Assembly (NCBI GenBank): GCA_963675135.1
Contig: OY776128.1
Span: 68,826,670 to 68,890,669 of the forward strand
Source of the DNA: Galeopsis tetrahit
Taxonomy: Eukaryota; Streptophyta; Magnoliopsida; Lamiales; Lamiaceae
Reading direction: 5' to 3'
DNA length: 64,000 bases
The notes below the pieces were generated by a model. It worked only from the letters and a program-made list of their open reading frames with translations, was not told where the DNA came from and made no database searches. Numbering within the stretch: the first letter of the stretch is position 1; every line of letters starts with the position of its first letter. The translations under genes were made by a program, and so were the position numbers. Positions 43,501 through 55,819 of the stretch are shown in pieces.

Positions 43501-43749
43501 CTCCCTCCGTCCCAAGATTTTATGCACACTTTAATCGGCACAAAGATTAAGAAAATGGAATAAAGTGATGTGTAAGGTAAATAAATGAGGGGTATAATTG
43601 GTAATTTATTGATTAAAGTGAAAGAGATTTGATTAAAGGTAAAATAAAGGAGGGTATTATTGGTATTATTGTTTCCTTTTTTAGAGTGTGCAAAAAATGT
43701 TGGGACGCCCGTTAAGAAAAGTGTGCATAAAATCATGCGACGGAGGGAG
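43501..43749. mobile_element. Stowaway-like MITE
   Basis: Ends ctccctccgtcccaagattt and aaatcatgcgacggagggag are inverted repeats; TA is present on the right side only. Confidence 0.8.
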
Positions 43750-44138
43750 TATTATTATTTAAATATTTGTCGCTTATTTCTTATTTCTTTAAAAATATTC
43801 TTTAAATATCTATTTATTTATACTATATATATCATTATTTTTTATACACAAATAAAAGATTTTCTTCCCAATAAAATAGAAATACTCATAATATTTCTTC
43901 TAAAAGTCTTATTATTTTTAATACTAATAAACAATTTATACATTAAAAAATATGCAAACATTAAATGTTCAATTAATAATGAGAAGAATGGAGTATTTTT
44001 TTTCAAAAAAATGTCCCAAAAAAGATAAAAAAGTTATTTACATCCCTTAATATAGTAATTTTTTCTTAATTTAGGTTCCATAATAACGTAAATTAGTAAA
44101 TTGACGTCCTTTTTTTATTATACAAATTATAAATAATA
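43750..44138. other. AT-rich intergenic DNA
   Basis: Nothing recognised. Confidence 0.4.
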
Positions 44139-44380
44139 CTCTCTCCATCCCAAAATTATTTGCACGGTTTGACCGACACATTTAAAAAAATAAAAGAATT
44201 TAGTGGTGGGTGATGTAAGATAAATGAGGGGTATTTTAGGTGATTTGGTGAAGTGTAAAGTATGTAAAAAGATGGTGGTAATTTTGAAAATAAAATAATG
44301 TTGAGTATTTTCATATTAAAAGTGTGTAAGTAATTTTAAGATGTCCAAATGAAGAAAGTATGTAAATAATCACGGGAACT
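44139..44380. mobile_element. Stowaway-like MITE (diverged)
   Basis: Left end ctctccatcccaaaattatt; right end gtatgtaaataatcacggga is decayed. Interior shares gattgaccga/tggtgggtgatgtaag-type sequence with neighbouring MITEs. Confidence 0.5.
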
Positions 44381-44474
44381 AACTTATAAATAAATAAAAT
44401 GTTAAAAAGCCATGAATCTGACTCATTATTTAGTAGACCGAGCCTCACCTAGCTACCGACTCCTGCCTCTGCGT

Positions 44475-44484
44475 ACTATAAAAC
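44475..44484 (+). promoter_or_regulatory. Probable TATA box of MATH copy A
   Basis: actataaaac lies about 50 bp upstream of the ATG and is conserved in position in copies B and C, together with the downstream gagaaccct and accgcgcaa leader motifs. Confidence 0.6.
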
Positions 44485-44534
44485 ATTGTTGAGAACCCTA
44501 CAACACGGAACATACTCACCGCGCAACACAAACC

Positions 44535-46897
44535 ATGACCGGGAAACGAAAAGCAGATGGTAAGAAAAATTTACATTTCTGTGTATTTTCACGCAGTGGT
44601 ATTTATTTTTATTTATTTTACTTTTTTTTTTTTTTTTTAAATTGTTAGCGCTGCCGGAAGTAACGACATTGGAAAGCAGAGAGGCTCCGCCAACACACTT
44701 TCTGCTGAAGGTCGTTGCTGGGTAAAAATGGAATTCAGAAATACGAAAGAGGGGAATTTAATGCTGGAGGATACAAGTGGTACTACTCTCTCTCTTCTAT
44801 TTTCATATTCCCTAAACCTCAAAAATGTTTGCATGGTCACAAACCTAAGAAAAATGAGAAAAATGTGTAATTAGGTAAAGAAAATATGTTAATATTTTGA
44901 CGGTGTATTTAATTATTTATGAAAAGATGATTTTTTTTTTGGATCCCCAAACAATTGTGGAAATAAAGAAAAGAGTAAGACTAATAAGGAATTGAAAGAG
45001 CTAGTTTGATTAGCGATGGTATAGATGAGATGTAGATGAATATGGAAATAAGTTAATTGACGTACCCTGTAATTCATGAATAGTAACCGTCGTCTTGATT
45101 TAAGGAAAAAGTGTGATAATAAGTATTGCATGTATATTATTTTGATGGAGAGGCCAGGGGATAACGCATCTTAATTCGGATGGGGTCATCACAAATCAAA
45201 CATGCATGGGTGGTGTATTGTAATTAAATAAGCAATATATGATGGGATACGGAGAGAGTACTATTCTCATAATTGATTGATTTATGCCTTTCATTTTTCT
45301 TCACTTGCACAGGAGACTAATATTGAAGATAAAATTGGAATTGATAGCACATATATCTCTGTCCACTTGGCCAATATCTCAGATACAACTAATTCCCTAC
45401 AACCTGCTGCTGCCAACTGGGAGATCAATGCTGTATTCTCCATTTTTCTGTTAAATCAGATTTCAGGGAATTATAGTTACTCATTAGGAAGAACACAACG
45501 GTTTCAAGCAATGAAGTCAGAATGGGGCATTCCCAAATTCATCTCCAGGGAAATTTTGATGGAACCATCAAATGGATTCCTAATCGACGATAATTGTGTG
45601 TTTGGTGCCGAAGTATTTATCCTAGAGAAGTTGGCAGTTTGTGAATGTGTTTCAGTGAAGAATGTGACAGATCCATATATACAAGCGCGATTGGAATTGT
45701 GCTGCTTTAGGCCATCTTTAATCTTGGACTCCATCAGAAAAGTAGGTATACAAGCACCTTACTTAACTGGTCTTCAAGGATCTTCTAGTCTTCATGCCTT
45801 CTACTCTTCTCATCTTGAGGTTGTGCATGTAAGTCAGGGTTGTGCTAATCAGCTGATATCAATACAGTTGATCACACAAGACTAGTCTAAGCTGTTCTAT
45901 ACAAGGTCAGCTGTTCTAAGTGTTTTGGCCATCAAAACTATTCTAACATCAAGTGGGGCTTAAGGTGAATTTATATCCCAACATCTACTAGATTTCAAAC
46001 TTGTCCCAATTGAAAAACTGCTGGACTTCTAATGAATTTGAGGTGGAAGGCCTCAAATGGTTTGTCATCCCTGGCCTTAACCTAATGAAATCATTTGTGT
46101 TCTGGAATCATATGACATGTGGATTGTAACACATGCATGACCCATGAGTGTGAACATAAAGTAGAATACGAAACATGGAGCAAAACTTGTTCATTTGATT
46201 AGTTTCTTGTTTATGAAAATCAGGAAGGTTGATCTATACCCTAAAGGACAAGATCATGAGGAAGGGTGTAGCAAAAATATTGCAATCTTTCTTCACTTGG
46301 TCGATGATTCCAAAAGGGTGGAAGCGGGTTTTTCCGTATGCATCAAAGACCAGATCAATAATGAACACGAGAAAAAGAAAGAAGGTAAGTTAAAACACTC
46401 GTGTATATATTTCTTCATAATTAAGTACTTCGGAGTAATTGAGAACTAATATTGGCATTTTCATGGATGCAAATTAATTTCATATTTTTTTTATAAAAAA
46501 TAATTAGATTATACGTTTCGTCGACGTCTATGTGTTAAGTGGTCTTGTTTAGTTATTTTCTTGATATGATTTCGTACTCCTTAATTAAATGGAAAGACTT
46601 TTTCAAAGCTGATCATGTTTTTGTTTATTTTGTAATATTCCTGTTATGAGTAAGTGTAATAAAATATTTTTTTCTTTGTCCCAAAAATTATATGTTCTCC
46701 CGAAATAGAGGAATAACATATATAAGTCCAACAACATATTTCTTGCAGCTTCCCCTTGGTTTTCATCAGCTACCTCTAAGTCTTGGGGATGGCGACAATT
46801 CATGGAGCTTTCTACCTTCGAAGATTCTAAAAATGGATTCATAACCAAAGACTCTTGTCATCTTGAAGTTGAAATATCGGTTCAAGCTGTTGTCTAG
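44535..46897 (+). pseudogene. MATH-domain (TRAF-like) gene copy A, broken
   Basis: Plant proteins of this type carry two MATH domains, which bind partner proteins. Exons by comparison with copies B and C: 44535-44559, 44649-44779, 45313-46059 (includes a 294-bp insertion), 46224-46384 and 46749-46897. The N terminus is MTGKRKAD, then EVTTLESREAPPTHFLLK. Exon 2 lacks 11 bp that copy C has after AAGGTC, which creates a stop (GTC GTT GCT GGG TAA). Exon 3 has a 7-bp loss near its start, a 4-bp gain (catatatac) near 45680, and foreign DNA at 45696-45989. The second MATH half (KVDLYPKGQDHEEG ... EISVQAVV) is still open. I judge it a pseudogene; a truncated transcript is possible. Confidence 0.82.
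45696..45989. mobile_element. Unidentified insertion in MATH copy A exon 3
   Basis: Copies B and C run straight from gattgg(a) to agatttcaaac, while copy A has about 294 bp between. The reverse complement carries tgttgggatataaattcacc near one end and atcaactgtattgatatcag further in; similar words (tgttgggatattcagacc, gatcaactgagtatcaata) occur at 63456-63730. It may be a fragment of an LTR retroelement. No clear target duplication. Confidence 0.5.
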
Positions 46898-47689
46898 AAA
46901 CTATATATATATATATATATATGCCCTATCTAGCTAGCTATTACCAATTTTGGATTCCTGTCAATTTCATTTTGCTTCTAAATATTGCTTTGAAACTCTG
47001 CCAATTCCATATGTTGGATCATTAATGTTATGTGCTTACTAATGGTTTAATATTCTTCATTTCTTCTGATTCTGATTAATTAAAGATAAAAGTACATTAC
47101 CAATTAACCCACAATTGATCGTAACTTAAAATAGTAGTAATTCATTATAAGAAAGCTGCAGCACACACCAGAAACCAACGGACGCACGTTACCTAGGAGG
47201 GGGCGCGTTCCCTCGTACAAAATATTCTTAGCTCCATTTTAATGAAGGGATTTAGAATGGATTTTAAATTACAATTTAAATCCGATCACACTTATTTGAA
47301 TAAAAAAGTAAATGAATAAATTTTAAATATTTAATGTATTTTATTAAGTTAAAATTTTAAGAATTTTAAATTCTCACTAAAAACATGTCATTTAAAATTC
47401 ATAAATATAATTTATTATTAGTTTTAAAAATAGTTTTTTATTTTTTTAATTATAATTACTTCTTTAGGAATATTTTTTGGTCAACAAACGATTTCCATCC
47501 AAAAACTAACGGTTTCCATAAAAAAACAATCTTACAGGACCAAATTCGCATTAAACATGACTATTTACAAACCTCGGAACCAAAAGTGATTTTGAAAAAT
47601 TCTTAAAGGACTAAAAGTGTAATTTTTTCGAATATGGGGTAAAAGGTTTTTTTTGTCCCATAAAAAAAAAGCTTATATACACCAAAAAA
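46898..47689. other. 3' flank of copy A and AT-rich DNA
   Basis: An (AT)n run (46900-46922) follows the stop, then gccctatctagctagctatt and gattcctgtcaatttcattt, which also follow the stops of copies B or C. From 47100 on nothing is recognised. Confidence 0.45.
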
Positions 47690-47880
47690 ATTTGAGAACA
47701 CAAACAAAATATTAGACATGGGAAGATCAGGGAGAAAAAAAAAAATCAGACACAGAGCAGCGACACGAAGAAGGAAAATAACAATTTCGCAATTTAGATT
47801 AAGATGATCTTAAGTAACAATTTACCAGGATCTAAGGCCTAGGTAGTGGTGCTCTAACCACTTGAGCCATCCCACTTTGT
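47690..47880 (-). mobile_element. Candidate tRNA-derived SINE
   Basis: On the minus strand gggatggctcaagtggttag followed by agcaccactacctagg looks like the 5' half of a tRNA with an A box (tggctcaagtgg). The B box (ccttagatcctgg) is weak. T-rich sequence follows. No target duplication was established, so this could also be a decayed tRNA-like fragment. Confidence 0.4.
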
Positions 47881-48331
47881 CATTTACCAAACACTTGGTG
47901 AACGTATAAATGTACAACAATCATATATAATCTAATCTCTCGTTCAGATGTAACCAATAAGCAGAAAATAAATCAATTGCAGGTAATAATTAAATGAAAA
48001 AGAGTGTATCAATCTGCACCAACAATTAATTATCAGATTACTAAATCCATTTGGTGAAAAAATTGTCACCAACACAAACAAACAAAATAGAAGCAAATTC
48101 AATTTAGTTGTCTACAATCTGAAAATTTGTGTTTAACATATAAAGAATAAAAGTAAGGTTATATACATTTTTCTCAGTACTAAGAGCATTGTAGTTCTTT
48201 TATTGTTGTACTAGGAAATGGTAATCACAAATTATTATTTAACAAAGGTACTGTGTAGTTCTATTAATTGCAATTTTTTTTATTAATTTTAAATTCCATC
48301 AGTAAATTCAATATTATTCAACATTTGTGAC
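47881..48331. other. AT-rich intergenic DNA
   Basis: Nothing recognised, apart from gtaaattcaatattattcaa near 48302, which recurs at about 49749 beyond the inverted repeat. Confidence 0.35.
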
Positions 48332-49735
48332 GCAACGCAAGCCTCAATCTTATCAACAAACACATAAACCGAAGGGTCAACAAGAATAAACCGAAGGGAC
48401 GATAATAAATCGAAGGGACAAAACCATCTATTTTAAAATCAATTAAACTCCCTAATAACATTGGAGAACTCATCTATTTATAATACTCCATATGAAATAT
48501 ACTTGAAGAATAAGAAACATGTAAATACTAAATATAATAAAATCAAAACAAATCTCCTAAATATAAGCATAAATATCTAATCAAATATTTGATATTGATT
48601 TCCATCAATATCTCCATCATTATTCTCTTCTTGATGATGATTCGCCCTCAAATCATGTTGGTTCTCATCGAAAAGGTACGAAGACGAGCAAAAACATCTT
48701 TGTATTCTTTTGGCCATAAGACGATAAGAACCTCCATCGTTAAGTCAGAAATAGTGAGATGAACACGAACACTCTTAACTACAAAATTCTCTTTTTTCTC
48801 ATAAAAAAATTGGGGGGCCACAATAACCATCAACACCATCAACCAACCTACAGTATCAACAAACTCATCGAAAACCGGTGGTACATCATAACCACAATTT
48901 TCATCAAAATATTTATCCAAAATTGGTGGTCCATCATAACCACAATCTTCATCAACATATTTATCAAAAATTGGTGGTCCATCATAACCATAATCTTCAT
49001 CAAAATATTGATCGAAAATTGGTGGTTCATTATATTCATCGTGACAGATCTGCATATTATCATCTTCATACGTTGATAGTTCATCACGAATAGCATTGTA
49101 AACCGATTGAAATCTCGGAACCATCATCGTCGAGAATCGTACCTAGTCTCTGATTACCAACTGACGCAGCGTAAGCTATACTTCTTGAAGAAACAAGAAC
49201 AACAAATTATGGTTATAATGGTTATTGAGGGTGTTGATGATGGTTATTGTGGCCCCCCAAAATTTTATGAGGAAAAAAAGAAGGGAAATATTTTTGTACT
49301 TAAGAGTGTTCGTGTTCATCTCAATATTTCTGACTTAACGATGAAGGTTCTTATCGTCTTATGGCCAAAAGAATACAAAGATGTTCCAGCTCGTCTTCGT
49401 ACCTTTTCGATGAGAACCAACATGATTCGAGGGCGAATCATCTTCAAGAAGAGGAGAATGATGGAGAGATATTGATGAGAATTAATATTAATATTTGATT
49501 AGATATTTATGCTTATATTTAGGAGATTTGTTTTGATTTCATTATGTTTAGTGTTTATATGTTTCTTATTCTCCAAGTATTTCATATTATAAATATATAA
49601 GTTTTAGATTGTTAATAGGGAGTTGAATTGATTTAAAAATAGATGGTTTTGTCCCTTCGGTTTATTATCGTCCCTTCAGTTTATGTGTTCGTTGTTCTTG
49701 ATCGTTGATAAGATTGAGACTTGCGCTGCGTCAAT
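48332..49735. repeat. About 500-bp inverted repeat of retroelement origin
   Basis: The left arm (about 48332-48835) and right arm (about 49220-49735) are reverse complements with scattered differences: cgcaagcctcaatcttatca against tgataagattgagacttgcg, ggttctcatcgaaaaggtac against gtaccttttcgatgagaacc, gggggccacaataaccatca against tgatggttattgtggccccc. gacgcagcg-type words occur at both outer ends and once in the centre (49162). In one frame the arms read FDENQHDLRANHHQEENNDG, like the tail of Ty3/gypsy polyproteins (inference from family memory). Confidence 0.8.
48648..49127 (-). pseudogene. Retroelement polyprotein fragment with 18-aa repeats
   Basis: A 159-aa open frame. Its middle has four copies of an 18-residue unit, GYDGPPIFDKYVDEDC with variants (EPPIFDQYFDED, GPPILDKYFDEN, VPPVFDEFVD), encoded by 54-bp DNA repeats at about 48870-49035. 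The C-terminal half (SVRVHLTISDLTMEVLIV, EYKDVFARLRTFS) recurs in the inverted right arm (49275-49415). Acidic (D/E)PPIFD-type repeats occur between gag and protease in some plant Ty3/gypsy elements, so I read this as a scrambled remnant and not a host gene. No start context or intron structure supports a gene. Confidence 0.5.
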
Positions 49736-50348
49736 TTGTATTAGCAAAGTAAATTCAATATTATTCAACATTTGTATTAGCAAACAAACGAGTCACCAAC
49801 AACAACAACACCGACTCGAACCCCTGCCACCTCTAATTCACAGGGCCGCCAGCATTGATCCAGTGCTTGGATGATTTCAATCCATATACAGAAACAAAGT
49901 CCACAAGAAGATATGTAAAAACCCCAAATTAATTAAATCCCAACCCACCTGTCAAAAAAACCACTAATTGAGGGAAGTGAAATGGACGGCAGCAAGACAA
50001 CTCAAAAAATGTGAGAATTCAAATTAAAATTCAAGGAGAGGCGAGAAACAGCCTACACCAACAAATTACCTTTCTTGAAACTTTGACAACGATGGAGATT
50101 AGGGGGCGTAAGAACGGCGACGACGACTAAGCACACTGAGTTGTACAAATCGGCAGCTGACAGAGTGAAAGAAATAGGAAATCTGAGAAATTTGTAGAAG
50201 CTAAACATCGTAGGAAAAGGGATAGAAAGAGAAAGATGAAGGGTGAGACGAGCAATTGACACATATTAAAAACGCTTGACACGTGTTAAAAATGCTTACC
50301 TGCCACAGGGAGGAAACTGGCCATTTTGGGCAACTACCCTTTAACATA
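49736..50348. other. Intergenic DNA, no gene recognised
   Basis: Less AT-rich than its surroundings. Short frames exist but match nothing I know. acacatattaaaaacgcttg and acacgtgttaaaaatgctta are a small direct repeat near 50260-50300. Confidence 0.35.
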
Positions 50349-50562
50349 CTCCCTCCGTCCCAGAGAAAGCTACCCAACTTTCCTTTTTCGTCCGTCCCAG
50401 AGAAAGCTACCCATCCCTTTTTTTGGTAACTATTCCCCCTCACATTTCATTATATTTTCTCTCTCTCAATCACATCACCTCTAATACATCTACTTATTAT
50501 ATTGATATTTCTTAACCTCCGTGCCAAGAGCTCATGGGGAGCTTTCCCTGGGACGGAGGGAG
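50349..50562. mobile_element. Stowaway-like MITE
   Basis: Ends ctccctccgtcccagagaaa and tttccctgggacggagggag are inverted repeats with TA on both sides. Confidence 0.88.
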
Positions 50563-50579
50563 TAGTAAATAGATAATAG

Positions 50580-50582
<3 letters not shown>

Positions 50583-50620
<38 letters not shown>
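50583..50620. repeat. (AT)n microsatellite
   Basis: Long alternating at run next to the MITE. Confidence 0.9.
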
Positions 50621-51631
50621 TCTATTATATTTATTTTTACATTTAAATATTTAATTTAGATCGATTATCTAATATTTTTTACTATTGCATATCGTATCTC
50701 GTAATCCTTGATGGTTGACAGTTACTATATATTTATCCACGATAATCGAGTTATGTACACAAGATTCACTTTCAATTCATGAATATTAAATTGGGTAATT
50801 GGAATTAGACACTAAAAATAAACCCCTAAATAGTCTAATCTAAATTTACTATTACATCTATGTAAATTCTTATAATTTTTCATTTAATTTTTGTTTATAA
50901 TTAATGTAAGTTATTACTTTTTTTTCCTTTTTTTTTTTTTTAATGATAATGAAGTGTAAATTTGTTAAAAATAATTATATGAACAATAAAAGCGACAATT
51001 ATAAGAAAGTAATTATTTTTAGTGAGACAGTGTAATGTCATATGTAATAGTGTGAATAGGAATTTATTGTGTTTCATTGAAAATTTGAAACAATATATAC
51101 AAGATTTGTCAACTATACAAATAAAGAAGATCCCTATCTAGATGCGTAATTTAAGGAATATACCATCAAAATATTAATGTATACAATTAATTCTTAAATA
51201 TCTTTTATATGTCATACGTATTGTAAGATAAAATTAGATTGAATGTATCTTATTTACTAATCCGATCTCAAATTTTTAATAAATTTTCATCAGCCTCACT
51301 TTTTTTTTGTCATAAGAAAGTATTTATAATAGAGTGTTAACATTTTAGTGACTAGTGATACTTAGGTGCAATTGGTTGCACCTATACACTTGAAATTGAA
51401 TTTTAATGTTAGATCAAAAATTAAATAAATTGAACATTAAAATTAAAATGCATCTATACTTTTAATTGCATTGAATAATTTTAATAAATTGAGTTTAAAT
51501 GTTAGGTCAAAAATTAAATTAAATAAACTGAACATTAAAATTCAAATGCATCTATACCCTTAATTGCATTGAATAATTTTTCTTAAATAAATAAATGCAT
51601 ACACTCATCTTAATTTACATGTAAGCATATA
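50621..51631. other. AT-rich intergenic DNA
   Basis: No gene. A small direct duplication (attgaacattaaaattaaaa, gcatctatac, attgcattgaataattttt) lies at about 51420-51580. Confidence 0.4.
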
Positions 51632-51866
51632 CTCCCTCTGTCTACCAAAAGTGTGCTCACTTTTTTTATATATGTTTTTAAAAAAATCATATTTTAATTA
51701 TAAAGAATATATTTAATATAATGAGTAAAATATATATTTAGTAGACACTCAATCTTGTTAGTAAAGTAGAAAAAATATTCAAAAAAGTTAATTATTTAAA
51801 TAGAATAAGCACATTTTTGGTAGACCCAAAAAAAGAAATGAGCACACTTTTAGTGAACGGATGGTG
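51632..51866. mobile_element. Stowaway-like MITE
   Basis: Left ctccctctgtctaccaaaag (then tgtgctcac) pairs with right gagcacacttttagtgaacg, with TA on the left side. Terminus slightly decayed on the right. Confidence 0.7.
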
Positions 51867-52500
51867 TAGTTCATAAACATTAAAATTCATGCATACCCTT
51901 TATTATATGCATACCTCTTTCTGTATAGTAGGGGAGATTTGGATCTGGTATATAATTATTAGACCCAAATTTAATTTGTTATCTGTGATAGATTTTCTAG
52001 TAGACTCAAGTCTATTTTTTTTTTTTTTAATAAATAAGTCGAGCCAAAAAAATTATTTAAAGGTTAATTTTTTTTTTAAATTTAAAAATAATTATATTAG
52101 TTTTGTGATTTTAAAATCTATTTATTAAAAAATACTATTTGTTTGTTTATGAATTAATTAGATAAAATAAAGAATAAAATAAATAAAATAAGTAGTGTAA
52201 ATAATATTTAAAAAAAATATATATATACTTTATATGAACCGTCTAAAAAGAAAACTCACTATTTCTTTAAAAAAAATGTTCATTTGCTTTTGATACAAAT
52301 ATTATAAAATATATTATTAACTTTGTTAAGGATTGTTTGAGATATATAAAGATAGAAAAAAATATGAAAAAGAAAATGTACAGAAAAATAGTGAGTATTG
52401 CAAAAAAAAAAAATAGACACGAAAATGATAAAATAGTTCCAAGTCTAACCTATTTAATTAGGTAAATAAAAATTTAAACTCATTAATTTATTAAAGTTGA
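51867..52500. other. AT-rich upstream region of MATH copy B
   Basis: Poly(T)/poly(A)-rich, nothing recognised. Confidence 0.4.
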
Positions 52501-52507
52501 GCTTTGG

Positions 52508-52556
52508 CCAATACCAAACGCACACGCCCTCCCCTAGTGGGCCTAGTCTATAAAAC
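52508..52556 (+). promoter_or_regulatory. Probable CCAAT and TATA boxes of MATH copy B
   Basis: ccaat at 52508-52512 and ctataaaac at 52548-52556, about 45 bp upstream of the ATG. The TATA position matches copies A and C. Confidence 0.55.
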
Positions 52557-52599
52557 ATTGGTGAGAACCCTAAAACAGTTTCACCGCGCAAGAGAAACC

Positions 52600-54779
52600 A
52601 TGACCAGTAAACGAAAAGCGAATGGTAAGCAAAAGTTACATTTGTGTGTGTGTGTTCACGCAGGGGTAATTATTTTTATTTATTTTGCTTTTTTTTTTTT
52701 TTAAATGTTAGCGCTGCGGAAGTAACGACATTGGAAAGCAGAGAGGCTCCGCCTACACACTTTCTGCTGAAAATCGAATCGTTTTCGTTGCTGGGCAAAA
52801 ATGGAATTAAGAAATACAAGTGGTAACCTTTATTTACTTCTCTCTCTCTTCTATTTTCTTGAAAATAAGTTTTAAGATAAATTAAATGTATGGTGATGCA
52901 GATGAAAAAAATTGATGGGGAGGGATAGTACCTCTGTTGAGCTTTATGATAAATTCAATCGTGATATTTTATTATTATTATTATTGTTTCTAAAAAAATA
53001 TAGTACATGTTTAGATGAGTTTTTTTTTGGATGAATTAGGCTACAATCCCGTGGAATATGTGATTTGTATTGATTTACATACCATTCATGTACAAACATT
53101 TAGTCACGGAAACAGTCCATGAATTAAGGGATTTTATCAATCAAATAATATTCTAAAATCAAATAATATTCTAAAGACTTGCCTTCAAATAATATTCTAA
53201 AGACACGCCTTTAATATATATCCTAAATATACAATGAGTACCGTAAATAAATCATATATGGAAACTATTCAACTAATTGGCCTAAAACTCTAATACTTAA
53301 CAAGTTATGATAACCACATAACTATATAACAAATCTCACCACTGATATATATCTCAATAATGACATTTTGAATAATTAAATGATGCTAGAGAATGTTAAT
53401 AAAATGATATTTTTCATAAAAAATACTCCGAATGAGAATGGAATTGGTGTATGTAGGGAGTAGTATTTTAAATTAGTTATGTTTTCATAATTTATTGATT
53501 TGTTTTCACTTGCACTTGCACTTGCGACTAATAGTGCATCCTAAAGATAAAACTGGAATTGATAGCAAATATGTATCTGTATACTTGGCCATCTCGAACA
53601 CAACTTCCCTAAAATCTGCTGCCAACTGGGAGGTGAATGTTGTCTTCTCCATCTTTCTGTTAAATCAGATTTCAGGGAATTATAATTACTCATTAGGAAG
53701 AACACAACGGTTTCACGCAATGAAGTCAGAATGGGGCATTCCCAAATTCATCTCCAGGGAAATTTTGATGGAACCATCAAATGGATTCCTAATCGACGAT
53801 AATTGTGTGTTTGGTGCCGAAGTATTTATGGTAGAGAAGTTGGCAGTTTGTGAATGTCTTTCAGTGAAGAATGTGACACTTCCATACAAGCGCGATTGGA
53901 AGATTTCAAACTTCTCCAAATTGGACAAGTGCTGGACTTCTAATAAATTTGAGGTGGAAGGTCTTAAATGGTATGTTTGTCATCCCTTAACCTAATCATT
54001 TTACGTGTTTCTCGGTGCTCTGAATTCATGATAAGTACGGATGATAACAAACTACCTATATATTTAACAATTCTCATGTGGAACAAAAAGTGAAATGCAA
54101 CACATGGAACAAAACTATCTTTTCATCTCCACTGTTGATTTTTTTTTTTTTTTGAGTGACATCGTCGTGTATTAAATTAGTTATTACTTGAACTAGATCA
54201 ACTTATCTGTTTCACTCTGTGTTTTATTCTAGTGAATCTTTAATTCGTATCATTACCTTTCACTATAATTATGAGACATTGATTAATTTTTGACAATAAA
54301 TTAGATAGTTTAACATAAAGTTAAACACCTTGTTGAACTGACCTAAATTTTTCTTCATGAAAATCTCAGGATTGTTGAACTACGCCCTAAAGGACGACAA
54401 GATCATGAGAAAGCAGGGTGTAGCAAAAATATTGCAGTCTATCTTTGGTTGGTCGATTATTCCAAAAGGGTGAAGGTGTGTTTTTCCCTAAGCATCAAAC
54501 ACCAGATGAACAATGAGCATCAGAAAATGACCGCAAGTAAGTTAATACTATATATTTGTAACCCTGATAAATGTATTAAATTGATTTTTTGTTCCCAAAA
54601 ATAATATTTTCTATTTCTTGCATGCAGGTTCCCTTTGGTTTTCTTCTACCCGTAAGTCTTGGGGATGGGCAACATTTAAGGAGCTTCCTACCTTCATAGA
54701 AGTAGATCCTAAAGAGGGGTTAATTTCCCAAGACTGTTGTCATCTCGAAGTAGAAATATCGGTTCAAGCGGTTGTCTAA
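52600..54779 (+). pseudogene. MATH-domain (TRAF-like) gene copy B, broken
   Basis: Exons by homology: 52600-52624, 52712-52822, about 53524-53970, 54370-54536 and 54628-54779. The protein would start MTSKRKAN. Exon 2 has one C fewer than copies A and C (ctgcgg for ctgccgg), giving a stop (CTG CGG AAG TAA), and lacks 30 bp in frame that encode ETGEFNAGGY-type residues. The exon 3 acceptor cag|gaga is replaced by cttgcga. Exon 3 itself is open (AANWEVNVVFSIFLLNQISG, WGIPKFISREILMEPSNG, CVFGAEVFMVEKLAVCE, CWTSNKFEVEGLKW). Exons 4 and 5 are open to EISVQAVV and a stop. It lacks the intron that copy C has inside exon 3. Likely a pseudogene. Confidence 0.8.
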
Positions 54780-55494
54780 ATATATATTCTGGATTCGTGT
54801 CAAAATTTCATTTTGGATTTTGCTTCAAAAATTGCTTTGAGACTCTGCTAATTCCACTTTGAATTAATGTGCTTACTAATGGTTTCATATTCTTTGTTTT
54901 CTTTCAATTTTGATTCTCATTAATTAATTTATTAATCTTGTTCTACTCCCACACGGTAACCTGGATATATAATTAATATTACAAATACGTTCGCAAGATT
55001 TGTATGCTAATATCATGAGTACAATTACAAACATTATAGGCATAATGTAATATTTCCCCTTTGTATTTTCAATTTTTTTTTTCTTTTTAGTTTTATCACC
55101 TGCTTTTTAGTTTTAAAATTCTACCCCATGTACTTTTAATTATCTTAGTTTTCCCCCTCACAAATGGATACATTTAAAAAAATGTGTTAATCCGAAGTTT
55201 TTAACGTTGTTTCTACTCTATCATGTTAGTAAGGGATAATTTTTTTTTTAATGAAAATACAAATAAGTAAAACTTAAAAGCCAAGGAGAAAACCCAATAC
55301 TAATTGTAAGTACGATGTAGTATTCATATAACCTATATTATTTTTATTTAAGTTACCCATCTTATCATTTGAACGTTCTTTGTTAGATTATACTCCATGT
55401 TATCATTTTTATCAACATTCTATTATCTCTTTCTACATTTTTTTTCAATACACATCTCTCTATCTCAATACTTTATTACACATTAATTATAGTA
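54780..55494. other. 3' flank of MATH copy B
   Basis: ttttggattttgcttcaaaa, ctcacaaatggatacattta and aaaatacaaataagtaaaac recur after copy C (62120-62300). Part of the duplicated unit; no gene. Confidence 0.6.
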
Positions 55495-55819
55495 CTCCCT
55501 CCACTTTTAAATAAGTGTCACTTTGCCTTTTTAATTATTTTTATAATAAGTGTCATTCTATGTTTTTTTCTTTAATTTTGACAATTTTACCCTTATAATT
55601 AATTTGCCTTCAATTTCAATTAATATAGTAGCATAAATCATGGAAAAATCATAAATATTGTATATATGAATATCACATACATTCTTGACCACATTCTTTA
55701 CTAAACAAAAATTTAATATTAAAACTATTTATCATTAATGAAGGGTAATATTGACCACAATTTAATATCTTAATTTGTTGGAAAATGTTAAAATGACACT
55801 TATTTAAAAATGGAGGGAG
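55495..55819. mobile_element. Stowaway-like MITE
   Basis: Ends ctccctccacttttaaataa and ttatttaaaaatggagggag are inverted repeats with TA on both sides. Confidence 0.88.

Noticed and set aside
44637..44840. Minus-strand frame over MATH copy A exon 2
   Set aside because: It is antisense to a clearly homologous exon shared by three copies.
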